This document shows positions 46,015-57,050 of a stretch of 64,000 nucleotides of DNA, piece after piece. A program made the translations under genes and the position numbers. The stretch is taken from assembly GCA_010909165.1 (NCBI GenBank), contig MU008215.1:62001-126000 (forward strand), given 5' to 3'. This stretch comes from Anthoceros angustus (Eukaryota > Streptophyta > Anthocerotopsida > Anthocerotales > Anthocerotaceae). Position 1 is the stretch's first letter, and each line of letters begins with the position of its first letter. The notes under the pieces were generated by a model. The model did not search any database, was not told the DNA's origin, and saw nothing but the letters and a program-made list of their open reading frames with translations.

Positions 46015-46165
46015 TTTCCAAACCCCAAAGGCCAAGGACAAAATCTTCACTGTCCGAAGGCCAAGGACTTTTTCCCCGTTAGCAAACGTTAGAAATTCCC
46101 CAACCACCGAAGGCCAAGGAAGAATTTTCAGCTATGCACCGGTTTGCCAAAGGCCAAGGAAGAAA
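46015..46165. repeat. Spaced repeat of AAGGCCAAGGA
   Basis: Four copies (near 46026, 46058, 46106, 46149), 30-50 bp apart, directly upstream of the TATA at 45990. The related words CCCAAGGAC and GGGCCAAGGACC sit in the U3 of LTRs A and B, suggesting a shared promoter element. Confidence 0.6.
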
Positions 46166-46789
46166 AATCGGCCAACATGCAAAGTCAATCCGCGTCATCA
46201 TGACCTAACTTCGCCACCGGCCCATCTTCGCTGTCCAAAACCCTCCGAGGAAGGCCGATTTCCTCCTCCGCGAGGGAGATTTTGCTATATATACATGCGC
46301 TCCCTCCTTGCTGTTGTTGCACCTCTCCTTCCTCTCGCCTTTGGTACCTTTTGCAGGCGTGTCTCCAGGGTTGTCACAGTTGCTCGCCTATCTCCAACTC
46401 GCGAAAAGCTCCCTTGCGCGTGCGTCCTCCAGCTGGAGTAGGGACTTACTCATTGCATGTTGATGCTGGTGGTGGGAAGTGACTGGCGCGCGCCCTAGGC
46501 CTGGCACCAACCCTCCCACAGGTTCGGTCTTGATGAACCTCCTCTCGTAAGTTTTCAAACCTCTGTCCGGACCTCCTCAGGACCTCAAATCCTTACTAGC
46601 CGTTGGACTGTTTTAGGTCCGTTTTCCTCCAGAGCCACGTCCGTCGGTGCTTTATCATCCCCCCTTCTCCGCGGCCACTCTTCGTTGCCCATCTTCCGTC
46701 GGTAATCTCTTGATGAGAAAAAGAAAAAGAAAAATGAAACCTAACTAATAGCGAGGAGGAGGCATCCTCTCTCTTCTAACCGTGGACCC

Positions 46790-48530
46790 AAAATTGACGT
46801 TCCACATGAGGCAGGATCCTTTAGGCATGTGAGCGGCTGCAGGAGGCACAAGCCGAGGCGGAGGACCTGCGGACGGAGAAGTGTGGCCCAAGGAGGCGGA
46901 GGAGGCCCAGTGAGGAAAGGACAGGACTGGCCGAGGCTCGGCGAGAGCAACACCAAGCACAGGAGGCCCGGTGAAAGCGCGGGAGGCGGGGGCTGCGCGA
47001 GCAGAGACCACTACTAGCGGGACGAGGCAGGTGGAGGCAGTGAGGGGTGGCCTGACCAACTGAAGGCGGCGGTAGCGGAGCAAGCATGGGCAGGTATGTG
47101 AAGAAGAGGAAAGCACACGGGAGATGGAAGATCTCGGACACTGATTGCAAGGGGACGGAGGCGGCCTCGAGGCTGGAGGAGGCCGTAAGGAGACCACAGG
47201 CTACAACTCCGGTAGTGATGGAGCGAGGGGACCTCCAAGGGAGAATCGAGGACCACGAAGGGAGATACGTGGCTCCATCTCTGTTGGAGGTGGAGGAAGG
47301 TCGGGCGAACCCGGGAAGCGGGACATCACCGGAGAGAGACCTAGAGGCGAGGAGCTGGCGGAGCTCTTGGGACGCTGAAAGGGAGATTAGGGCCCTTTAG
47401 GCAAGGATGGATGCCGGGAGAGGTTCGAGAGAGGAGGCGCTGTCTGCAGTTGCGGAAGCGAGAAGGGGCGTGCGCCATGGCGGTAAGTTGGGGACTACGA
47501 TCGGTGGCGGAGGAGGAGCACGGAGCAACAACGAGGCTGCGAGGAAGTAGCGGAGGCTTGGCGGCCTCGAGACTCCAGACTCAAGCGGGTCTTGCGGACG
47601 GCAATGAGCCAGTGGCCAACGCTCAACTACGGAGCACCTGAGGAGGGAATGGTGCTCGGCTCATGGAGGAGGCCATTCAACAAGTCGATTCGGACTTTGC
47701 CTACCTCCGGAGGGAATACCGGGTGCTGGGCTCATGTGGAGGCCATTCAACAAATCGATTCGGACTTTGCCTACTACCACTCGGGGCTCTTAAGGCACCG
47801 GAGGTCCCCACCCACAGCAGTTAGCGGACCCGGACGGATCGGAGGAGGTCGGGATGAAGGCCCGGGATAGTGGCCACCGGACCTGGGAGCGCTATTCGGA
47901 GATGAGAGCGTGAGAGGGAACATCGGGAGGAGGCGGATACGGTGGTCCCCACGGACATGAGGTAAGTCCGGCCGCACCCCACGAAGGGAGGAGGAGGCCC
48001 GAGGGAGAAGGAGAAGCCCAAGGGACCCAAGACAGGGGGGTCCGGTGGGCGAGGACGGACCCGAGTGCTCAGGTGGGATGTTGAGACCGAGTCCGACGAG
48101 GTCCGAACTCCGAGAGGCGAGGCCGGACCACAGTCCGGACTCGGGACGAGACCGGACCAGGTCCGGACTCCCCGACAGGCCGGACTAAGGTCTTGACTCG
48201 GGAGATCGACCGAGGTCCGGACTCGGCGAGGCGGACCCAGGGTCCGGACTCGGAGATGACCGGACCTAAGGTCTTGACTCCGGGAGTCGAGGCTGGACCT
48301 CGAGGTCCGGACTCGGCGAGGCCGGACCCGAGGACCGGACTCGGGAGGAGGAAAGGGAGAGAGGATCACCACGCCTACAGTGTGCCTCACAGTGGACCTG
48401 CAGGTAGGGACCCACCGGTGAGTTAAGAGGGGAGAGGAGGAGGACTTGGTGGTCATCGCGTCGCCGCCGCCACGGTAGCTCAACCCGGCGGGGTCTCGGG
48501 AAGGGAAGGGGCCCGCATCGCGGATCATCC
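46790..48530 (+). pseudogene. Broken coiled-coil/gag-like coding region, plus strand
   Basis: The inverse partner of 39320-42283. + strand pieces are Glu/Arg-rich and helical (47086-47400: GRIEDHEGRYVAPSLLEVEEGRA...WDAEREIRAL). An internal 73 bp duplication repeats GGCCATTCAACAAgTCGATTCGGACTTTGCCTAC at 47669 and 47742, and its inverse is at 39631-39677. The long minus frame 47821-48528 is the shadow of the minisatellite. No complete protein is readable. Confidence 0.45.
48060..48350. repeat. GAGGTCCGGACTCGG minisatellite, right block
   Basis: About twelve degenerate units around GGTCCGGACTCGGcGAGG, each containing the palindrome TCCGGA. Inverse orientation of the 39040-39310 array. Confidence 0.85.
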
Positions 48531-48619
48531 GATTGCGCGCCCAAGACTAGGGATTGGGCCACCAGCGCCAGGGCGGAATCATGGGCACTCCACCACGCCG
48601 ACATAGATAGGGTGGCTAA

Positions 48620-49290
48620 GGGAATAGTGGGCGGAAGGTTAGACAATCGAGCTGGACATCATTAATAGGAGTGTAATAAAGACGCCGCCTTGGGGCGTAG
48701 TATAAGAGGCGTTGCTCTAGTAAAGCATCTTTCTTTTGGGGTGGATTCCACGTTCTTCAGTAGACCAGTGTGTCCTTTGCTAACGCAAGTCCTCGAGTCA
48801 CCGAAGGCAAGAGGAGAGATTGATCAAGGTCCCGTGATGAGACCCTAACGTGTGGTGGTGTGTGGGGCGAACGACTAGAGACCCTTGCTCTTCCGAGGCG
48901 GTGACGCCGACCTGACCGGAACGCTGCGAGACCAATGGAACTCGGGAGGGTGTGTAGAGCCGGACGGAGAGGCTGGAACATGCGGAGAGGTCCGACCACG
49001 CAACCCACCCACTCTTCCTAACCGGTGATGAGCATAGTGAGAGTGGTAAGGAAGACGAACTAGACGAAACGTAGGACGGACTGGTAGGATACGGACGTGA
49101 ACGAGTCCTTAAACGTTTGGCCACGCCGGGCCTGTTCGCTGGACGCTTAAGAGTAGTTAATAGTAAACCGTGAGCGCGTTGAGAACTTGGGTAGAAACGG
49201 CCACGACGATGAGGCGAGAATCGGTTTGAGACGCGCAAAACGGAAACAATCATTCTCTTGGGAACGGACCCCTTACTACAACGACACGGA
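48620..49290 (+). repeat. LTR-like block C, right copy
   Basis: Plus-oriented partner of 38110-38770: TATAAGAGG at 48701, then GTAAAGCATCTT, the GATCAAGGTCCCGTGATGAG and CGTGTGGTGGTGTG words, and CTACAACGACACGGATCGCGGCG at the right end, where GGCGTACCGTCCAAAGTCG resembles the PBS-side leader at 57951-57966 in inverse. Confidence 0.6.
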
Positions 49291-50930
49291 TCGCGGCGTA
49301 CCGTCCAAAGTCGCGTCACACATGCTCGAAGGAAAGTCCGGAGTAATGTTGACAAGATCTTTTCAAGTGGGAGGCTTGTGAATTGCCTAGGCAAAAACAT
49401 GTGGCGGTATGAGCAAGAAGAGCAAAGGGAAAAATCAAGACATGAAGCGAAGGAAGGGTATTTGTGGTTCCAAAGATCGGTCCCAATCAACAACCTTGCC
49501 TTTGCTTGTGAAATTGTTTTCTAAGTGTCCCCAATCATGCATTTAAGAGCGATCGAGAAGTTTGCCTCACTCCTTGAGCAATAGAAAGAGGAGGGATCAC
49601 ATTTTTCCTTATGTCCTGCTTGATCTTTGAGAAGAAGAATTTCTTGGTCACCCTCAATAGCTCAAGCGCACCTTAGCCCATTTAAACCAGCCTAGGGCCG
49701 TTTCTCCTCAAAGCTCTACCAAGTCTAGCTTCCAGGGATGCATCAACTCTTGAAAAGGTTCAATTTCGGGGCCTGGAAAGCAAGCCTAGGTCTCAAGTCC
49801 TTTTGAACTTTGCATTTCTCTTGCATAACTCCACTCCCAACTTACGCAGAAAGATAGTGGAATTGTAGAGGCCTTGACAAATTGCTCAAGATCCTATAAA
49901 TCCGGTAAGACGATGCTTGTTGTATGCAACTTATGTTACATATATTGCCGTTATGCCATGAATAAGTTTAAGCTAGTTAGGGTTCTTGCGTTACATATGT
50001 TAGGGTTACTTGTTTGAAGAGAACAAAGTGAACACAATTTTGTATTATTTATTATTCTAAGTTTCTTTGAGCACTTGGAAGGGGTTAGAAGACATCATGT
50101 TGCCAACCGAATGGCTCATTTATTAATTTTTAAAATTATTTTTATTATATAATTCCCTTCAAGAATAGATGGTGTTCTCCAAAGATTTGAGCTCTTACAA
50201 ATCTCCATACCAGCGAGTTCGTCTCATGAAACCGATTCCATCGGCGTGATTTTTGGGTTATTCTCAAATGTAATGGCATCCGTTTCTTGAAGGGTTGGTG
50301 TGTTTTCAAAAAGATTCTTTCATATTTTGATAGGATATAATTTTTAATATTATTTAATTTTATTAAATAAGATAAAGCGCGGAATTCCCCCGAAAGGCAA
50401 CCTTAACATGAATTCTTGCAAACCCATTTTTTCTCAAGGAAGAAATAAAAGGAGGGACAATGTCTTGAATCGAGATCCGGTATTGTTTAGAGGTTAAATA
50501 TACTTAATAATAATATTATTAGGGTTTGGATACATTTATTAACATAAGATATTATATAGTTTAGAGGTTAAGAAAAATAGGATGATTTATTGAGGTGAAA
50601 GAACGATGAAAGAGACCATCTAGGAGGGACAACAAATAGGAGGTTAAGAAAAGTATATACATTATTACTGTAAGATAGTATCCATTACGGTTCAGGGTTT
50701 AGAGTTAAGGGTTGAGGGTTTACAGGATACCGGAAAGAAACTTGGCAAAAAACCGTGCGACTAAAGCAAGGAGTAAAAGGGAGAATCTGAAAGAGAGATG
50801 GAAAACTGAAAACTCCTCGAGAGCAACAGCGGCGGCTGCTAAACATTGCCGGCCTGCTTCACCTGCCGAGTCTCCAGGCGGATGCTGCGCCCGGAGCCTG
50901 TCAGTCTGACTCTAAGCCTCCAGCCCTAGA
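49291..50930. other. AT-rich interval, no gene recognised
   Basis: Largely AT-rich (many TTATTATT/AATAATAATATTATT words near 50505), a few short open frames, no conserved motifs. Near 50694-50725 there are degenerate telomere-like words (GGTTCAGGGTTTAGAGTTAAGG). Confidence 0.5.
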
Positions 50931-50935
50931 GTGTT

Positions 50936-50985
50936 AACCCTAAACTCTAGATCTAAACCCTTCAACCCGAAACCCTTTCACCCCA
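50936..50985 (+). promoter_or_regulatory. Telo-box-like words upstream of the PPR gene
   Basis: AACCCTAAAC, TCTAAACCCTT and CGAAACCCTTT occur in about 45 bp, followed by pyrimidine-rich DNA. AAACCCTA telo-boxes are common in 5' regions of plant housekeeping and translation-related genes. The same word in opposite orientation lies at 50694-50725. The regulatory role is inferred. Confidence 0.4.
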
Positions 50986-51049
50986 CCTTCTCTCGCTCAC
51001 CGTCTCTCCCTCTTACGGAGAGTCCTCTCACGTTCGCAGAACGGCCCCA

Positions 51050-51950
51050 ATGCCAATGCAGGCTTCCACGTGTCACAGTAAACAGCCAATTCCATGGCTA
51101 CTCCCAAGTCCATTCCCATTCTTAGCGCCCGTTGATGAGTGCTTTCCAAATAGTATTAAATCCGGTTCCGGTCGACGTTGTGATGCAAATGAGAATGGAT
51201 CGCATGAATCGTCTGAAGTTGCAGACAGTTTGTACCTACTACACCGTGAAAGGAAGCGTGAATTTGCATCCTTCGAAACCATGACGTGCGTTCCTTTTGT
51301 AGGTAACCAATGCAGAACAGGCTGCTCATCCCTTCAGGGTGGTCTGGTCATACACAGCACCGGGGATCCTGCCATAGCCTTTGTTAAAGTCATCTTCCGA
51401 CGAGGGTCGACGGTCCTTGAAGGATGGCCGCAGTATGGCAACCGGAGCCGTTGTGGAGCCAACAAATTGGAGCGTGTTCAGTGATCCTTATAGGAACTCC
51501 GGCTCTCCTCACCTCAAGGAGTGCTCCTGGCAAACGACAAAGCCTCCAGGTGCGGCAGCGTAAGGAGCCCAGCACTTCCACTTCCGAGAAAATGTGTGGT
51601 GGGGACGGCATTTCCGACGATGCTCGTCGCCAGGAGCAGGAGCACTTGTGGCAACAATTTTTCTGGACCCTACCTGTGGTGGGACAACAGACGAGATAAG
51701 AAGAGCTCCCGTTCCCCTGACTTCCGGCGTAAGGGGTCCGGCGAGGTGCTGTGGTTAAACAACATGTTCAAGCCAGCTTGGGTTGATGAGCAGCTCGTTT
51801 CATTGGACATTCAGATGGGTCATGGTGCTCTCCTTCCAAGTCCAGCTCTCCAGTTAATCCTGAACCTGGCAGGCGTCAGGATCGGAAATGGGTGTCGTTA
51901 CGGCTGTAACCGTGATCGTTATGTCAGCAGGGAAGCTTTCTGAGGCCGTT
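51050..51950 (+). pseudogene. Probable broken N-terminal part of the PPR gene
   Basis: Open + frames at 51050-51484 and 51381-51700 in different registers lead toward the PPR repeats. Late in the interval the + strand reads MSAGKLSEAVGALESLAQ (to about 51975), the kind of helix-turn-helix text that precedes the first PPRs. No clear organelle transit peptide could be read with confidence because no frame runs through. Assigned by continuity only. Confidence 0.35.
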
Positions 51951-51974
51951 GGAGCCCTGGAATCTCTGGCGCAG

Positions 51975-54768
51975 ACAGATCTGCTATTTCTCAGTCTCTG
52001 GTTTGCACTGTGCTGAAACTGTGTACAGCTAAGAAGGATTTGGTTGTGGGGCGACGAGTTCATGATCTCACTGTCAAACTTGGTACGAGTCGATTGCATA
52101 CGTGGGGAACCATATCTTGCGCATGTATGCATGTGAGGCAGGCTAGAGGAGGCCATGGATGTGTTCACCAGGGTAGGCAAACCAGATGTTTTCATGTGGT
52201 CTTCCATCTCTGCCCATGCTAAACATGGGAAACCTACAGAGGCCATACAACTGTACCATGCAATGCGTAGGTCAGGAGTGAAGGCGGATGCTCACGTCTT
52301 CGTAGCTGCCCTTCAAGCTTGTGCATTTGCCGCCGACTTGGAATCTGGCAGAAAAGTGCACTGTGATGTGATGCAGAGTGGCATTTCTACTAACTTGTTT
52401 GTTGGCAGCTGCCTGGTGGACATGTATGCAAAATGTGACAAAATGAAAGATGCACGCCAGGTTTTTGACAGTATGAACACTAAAAATGTGGTGACATGGA
52501 ATGCCCTGATAGCTGGGTATGCAAAATGTGGTGAACTGAAAGATGCACGCCAGGTTTTTGACAGCATGAAGACAAAGAATGTGGTGACATGGAATGCCTT
52601 GATAGCTGGGTATGCACAGCAAGGGCTCGGACATGACGCGCTTGTTCTGTATAAACAAATGGAGCAGGAGGGCCTCATTCTGGCTGATGCTGTCACTTTT
52701 GGTTGCCTTCTGAAGGCCTGTGCAGACACTGGCGCCTTACAGAAGGGCAGGCAGCTGCACTCACAGATTGTCGAAAGAGGACTGCTGGATGACGTCCTGG
52801 TGGGCACCGGCCTTGTGGACATGTATGCAAAATTTGGTGAACTGGAAGATGCACGCCTGATTTTTGACAGCATGAACACAAAGAATGTGGTGACATGGAC
52901 CGCCCTGATCTCTGGGTATGGTGCGTGTGATGAAGGTCTCAAGGCACTAGCTTGTTTTGAGGAGATGTTAGTTGCCGGTATTCAGCCTGATGCTACTTTT
53001 CTTGCCTTCTAGTAGCATGCAGCCATGAGGGACTGGTGGATGAGGGGCGCAAGCACTTTGATTCCATGGCTGAACAGCATGGCATCAAACCTACTATTGA
53101 GCATTACACCTGCATGATTGATCTTCTTGGGCGTGCAGGCCATTTAGATGAGGCAGAGAAGATGCTATTATCATTTTGGCTGACCACTTTGCTTGCCTTC
53201 TGAAGGCCTGTGCAAGCACTGGTGCCTTACAGAAGGGCAGGCAGCTGCACTCACAGATTGTCGAAAGAGGACTCCTGGATGACGTAGTGGTGGGCACCTG
53301 CCTGGTGGACATGTATGCAAAATGCGGTGAGCTGGAAGATGCACGCCAGGTTTTCGACAGCATGAACGCAAAGAATGTGGTGACATGGACCGCCCTGATT
53401 GCTGGGTATGGTACTTGTGATGAAGCTCACAAGGCACTAGCTTGTTTTGACGAGATGTTAGTTGCCGGCGTTCAGCCTGACGGGGCTACTTTTTCTTGCC
53501 TTCTAGTAGCATGCAGCCATGAGGGACTGGTGGATGAGGGGCGCCAGCGCTTTGATTCCATGGCTGAAAAGCATGGCATCAAACCTACTATTGAGCATTA
53601 CACCTGCATGATCGATCTTCTTGGGCGTGCTGGCCATTTAGATGAGGCAGAGACGATGCTATTATCATTTTGGCTGACCACTTTGCTTGCCTTCTGAAGG
53701 CCTGTGCAAGCACTGGTGCCTTACAGAAGGGCAGGCAGCTGCACTCACAGATTGTCGAAAGAGGACTGCTGGATGACGTAGTGGTGGGCACCTGCCTGGT
53801 GGACATGTATGCAAAATGTGGTGAACTGGAAGATGCACGCCAGGTTTTTGACAGCATGAACACAAAGATGTGGTGACATGGAATGCCCTGATATCTGGGT
53901 ATGGTACTTGTGATGAAGGTCACAAGGCACTAGCTTGTTTTGAGGAGATGTTAGTTGCCGGTATTCAGCCTGATGGGGCTACTTTTCTTGCCTTCTAGTA
54001 GCAGTCATGAGGGACTGGTCCATGAGGTCGCAAGCACTTTGATTCCATGGCTGAACAGCATGGCATCAAACCTACTATTGAGCATTACACCTGCATGATT
54101 GATCTTCTTGGGCGTGCAGGCCATTTAGATGAGGCAGAGAAGATGCTGTCATGAGGCCAAAGTGATGTTGTGGGCTTGACGTCTTTGTTGAATGCCTGCA
54201 AAAGTCACGGGGATATAGAGGGCGATGTGGTGTTTTGAAAGCATTGTTAGGCTGGACCCCAGAGGCGCCAGCCTATGTGCTCATGGCCAATGCCTATGCA
54301 GATGCAGGTAGGTGGAGCGATGTAGACAGGATTGAAACACAGAGAATGGTAGCAGGAGCTAACAAGAAACCTGCAGTGGCGACCATTGAGGTGAATAACG
54401 AGGTCCATAGGTTTTTGGTGGGAGAAAGGAGAGAGGATATTGCACTGAAGGTGGAGGGCACGAATGCACGTGTGAAGCAGGAAGGAGGCCATATACCTCA
54501 CACAAAGTTGGTGTTGAAGCCACTGTCTGAGAAGGAAAAAGAAGATGTGCTTTGTGGGCATGCTGAGAAGCTAGCTCTGGCGTTTGGTCTCTTGAACACT
54601 CCGAGTGGGACACCTCTGGTGGTAACGAAGAATCTACGCATGTGCAGTGACTGCCACAGTTCCACGGAGATCATGTCAAGGCTTGAACAGAGAGACATTG
54701 TTGTAAGGGATGGATACCGGGTGCATCGATTCGCAGCTGGTTGTTGCAGTTGCAAAGGTCGACCGTGA
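51975..54768 (+). pseudogene. PPR protein with C-terminal DYW:KP (GRP-ending) deaminase-like domain, frames broken; putative organelle RNA (U-to-C) editing factor
   Basis: PLS-type PPR repeats: a first pair at about 51985-52155 (LKLCTAKKDLVVGRRVHDL), then an open block 52155-53012 with two S-like repeats (GSCLVDMYAKC; NVVTWNALIAGYAKCGELKDA), P (NALIAGYAQQGLGHDALVLY), L (FGCLLKACADTGALQKGRQL), S (VGTGLVDMYAKFGELEDARL) and P (NVVTWTALISGYG). Extra tandem copies follow to about 54150. E motifs (VVGLTSLLNACKSHGD; YVLMANAYADAGRWSDV) lead into 54235-54768. There KKPAVATIEVNNEVHRF replaces the PG box, and GHAEKLALAFGLLN (HxE) and NLRMCSDCH (CxxCH) keep the deaminase zinc ligands. The protein ends CSCKGRP. 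In known plants this DYW:KP class accompanies U-to-C editing in organelles. Stops and shifts at about 52150, 53010, 53870, 54155 and 54235 prevent one frame from spanning it. Expected to be organelle-targeted if intact. Confidence 0.88.
52701..54150 (+). repeat. Three tandem copies of a 494 bp PPR block (L-S-P-L2-S2) in the PPR gene
   Basis: Copies start at 52701, 53191 and 53685 (word TTGCCTTCTGAAGGCCTGTGC). The middle copy is 494 bp with an open frame throughout. Copy 1 is 490 bp (loses GGG and one T near 52990); copy 3 loses several bases near 53868, 53985 and 54002. Each copy spans about 164 codons, one PLS set, but both junctions (ATGCTATTATCATTTTGGC) are out of frame, giving SFWLTTLLAF-stop. 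Confidence 0.95.
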
Positions 54769-55181
54769 GAGCAAAGATGAACCAGCCAGTGCTGAAGTGT
54801 GTACCCCCTAAAATGTTGCTTTTTTCCCCTTGTGGTTGACTGTGCTGTGCTCCATCCTGTCCAAACTGACAAGGATGCCGAGTACTGATCCACCTCCTAG
54901 CATGACACAGATAATTAGAATCGAATGAGTGGAATGGCGCTAGTGATATATCAACGTCAACCGAGTGGCCACTAGGCTCGGCAGCATCTGCAACCCTTCG
55001 CATCCCCTATTCTCAAGAGGGCTACCAACCGTCATGGCACTTCATCTGAAACACGAAGTGACGATTAGAACAAGGTCTCCTTTTTGCAAACCGCATAAAA
55101 AACGAAGTAGTATGTTGATTTTTTAGTCATGTAGATTGGATACTTATCTGTAATGCTAGCTGATTATCGTTGCTTTTGAGA
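54769..55181. other. Downstream of the PPR gene, no gene seen
   Basis: Possible 3' UTR and spacer. No coding motif; a few AT-rich stretches (AAAATGTTGC; GATTTTTTAGTC). Confidence 0.4.
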
Positions 55182-55352
55182 CTTACTTCTTTACCATGCT
55201 GCTAGGAAGAGGTCAATGCTGAGATGGGGCTAGGACAGCTTACTTCTTTACCATGCTGCTAGGAAGAGGTCAATGCAGAGATGGGGCTAGGACAACTTAC
55301 TTCTTTACCATGCTGCTAGGAAGAGGTCAATGCTGAGATGGGGCTAGGACAG
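55182..55352. repeat. 57 bp x 3 minisatellite
   Basis: Three almost identical 57 bp units starting CTTACTTCTTTACCATGCTG at 55182, 55239 and 55296. Only 1-2 base differences (TGCTGAG/TGCAGAG; GACAG/GACAA). Confidence 0.97.
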
Positions 55353-55859
55353 GTACACACACCCTTGGTGTATGTGTCCACCTGTGGACAAGGAGAAAAC
55401 TGTGGACTCCCCCTTAGGAAGGTAATAGACAGTTTTTTTTGTGGTTTTCGTTAGTGTTTGGGTGGGAAATAAGGCAGAAAAAGGGAAATAAAGTTGAATA
55501 GGGGAATGGCGATGGACGACAGGAGGCGATGGGGTCAGGTACGCGGGACGCTCTGGACTAGGCCACTCCGGACCAAACTCCGGAGTAGGCATCTCCGGAC
55601 CAAACTCCGCCGGTAAGTCCGCTGGAGAAGGTAACTTCGAAAAAGGGGTGGAGCGTAATAGGCAAGGGGGCCACGTGTACGGTGCTGAGAGGAGGATGAG
55701 CATGCAGGGGACAAGGGCCGCAGGGTTGTCAGCGGCCGTTATAGACACGTAACCATGACCCAAGGACATGCGCCAAGAAGGCGGCGGCGTAAAGCTAGAG
55801 TACACGATGCAGGACTCTGGCAGTTACTGGCAGCGAAAGGACATCTTCCCGCACTTCAG

Positions 55860-56484
55860 TTACTCCCGACGCTCTGGCGTTGAGAGAAGGCCATTCTCTC
55901 GACCGACTTCTCAGCAGTTTTCGCGGTCACTCGCACTCAGGCATCCCGCTCTCTGGCGCCTCCTCTTCCGACGCACAAGTGTATCGCCGAGCGGCCATCG
56001 CCTTCCAACTGCGCGCTCCTTGCTTTGGAACTTGGCGAGAGTATCCTTGCCCACCATCTCTGGCCGGATCACGGAGGGCATGGGACCCAAGAAGGCGGCG
56101 GAGGGAGCCTCAGGCGGCAGTGAAAAGAACATCGTCACAAAGGCGCATTTTGGCCCCTAATTTGGTGAGGCGGAGGCTGAGTCGGGAGTGGCACTTAGAC
56201 ATTTTCCGGGCAGTATGGACTTTTGATAGCGTGGCGTTGGTCCGGGAATACGCCCGGAAGATGTTGGTGGCAGCCACCATTCGTTCGCTCTTAGAGCTTG
56301 CAAGAGGACCCGAGGAGGTGGACGGTGGAGGTCCTTAGGGCGGTCCATGATCCCCCAGCAGAGGAAGTCGGGGGCGTAGTGCCGGAGCCCCTAAAGGTGA
56401 AGGGGAAGGTGGAGGCTGCGAAGGTGGCGCTCCTGAGGCCGGGACGCAGCGGTCCTCTAACGGATGGCTCTAAAGGAATAGATG
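55860..56484 (+). pseudogene. Gag-like fragment related to 41740-42283, cut by a Copia LTR
   Basis: + strand frames with DPRRRRREPQAAVKR, SREWHLDIFRAVWTFDSV and LVREYARKMLVAAT (55880-56338), then PPAEEVGGVVPEPLKVKGKV (56298-56498). The inverse region at 41740-42283 has DPRKRQ, PEYAKMLAC, EEVGG and VKGKVEA in the same order, so both are copies of one element ORF. An upstream GC-rich stretch with TCCGGACCAAACTCCG repeats (55560-55610) may be its leader or LTR. The coding stretch stops at the Copia-type LTR starting at 56485. Gag assignment is by context; no zinc knuckle is seen. Confidence 0.5.
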
Positions 56485-56676
56485 TGTTGGAATCATGATT
56501 ATGGTTCATTCAGTTAAGTTATTTTTAAAGGTCATGGCGTTTCATTAGGGTTACGTCTGTTCGTAAAGGCGTGGCTTTTGGTTTGTACTAAAACCATTAC
56601 GAACTTTAATTCTGTGCGTATTCTTTACATTTATAGTGTGATACAATGTAATAAAATTATTAAGCTGTATATTCCA
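56485..56676 (+). repeat. Copia-type 5' LTR (about 190 bp)
   Basis: Starts TGTTGGAATCATG, the usual Copia LTR opening, and ends near GTATATTCCA. A PBS follows about 12 bp later. AT-rich, with a TATTCTTTACATTTATAG region that could include the polyadenylation area. No second copy was found downstream of the polyprotein at 63.7 kb. Confidence 0.65.
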
Positions 56677-56688
56677 TTTATCCTAAAA

Positions 56689-56700
56689 TGGTATCAGAGC
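56689..56700 (+). other. Primer-binding site, initiator tRNA-Met type
   Basis: TGGTATCAGAGC, the classical plant Copia PBS complementary to the 3' end of initiator tRNA-Met. Confidence 0.9.
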
Positions 56701-57050
56701 ACATTAATATGCAGGTTGCATTTTGATTAATGCACGTTGAAAAATGCATTTAAAAAGAATGCATTTGAATATAGTTTTTGTTGTTTTTGATTTAGAAAAA
56801 TGTTTTCTTGATCAAGAAACCAAAAACTTAAAGAATACAATTTGTGTTGTTTATTTATATAGAAATTGATGCAATTCTTGGCAAATTAAGGAAGTGATCC
56901 TGGCGCATCTTTCCTGAATTGTTATTTGAACAATTTCAGAAGAAATGCGCTAGGACAACTACCTAATCTGCAGGTAGATTGTCAGAAACATTTTATATAA
57001 AATACAATGTCAAAAGAAAACATTTAACAACACAAAATCTGGCCTGATGA

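Noticed and set aside
47821-48528. 235-codon minus-strand frame
   Set aside because: Antisense reading of the GGTCCGGACTCGG minisatellite (Arg/Ser/Pro repeats); no domain.
52313-52942. 209-codon minus-strand frame across the PPR repeats
   Set aside because: Antisense shadow of the PPR repeats, which themselves match family motifs on the + strand.
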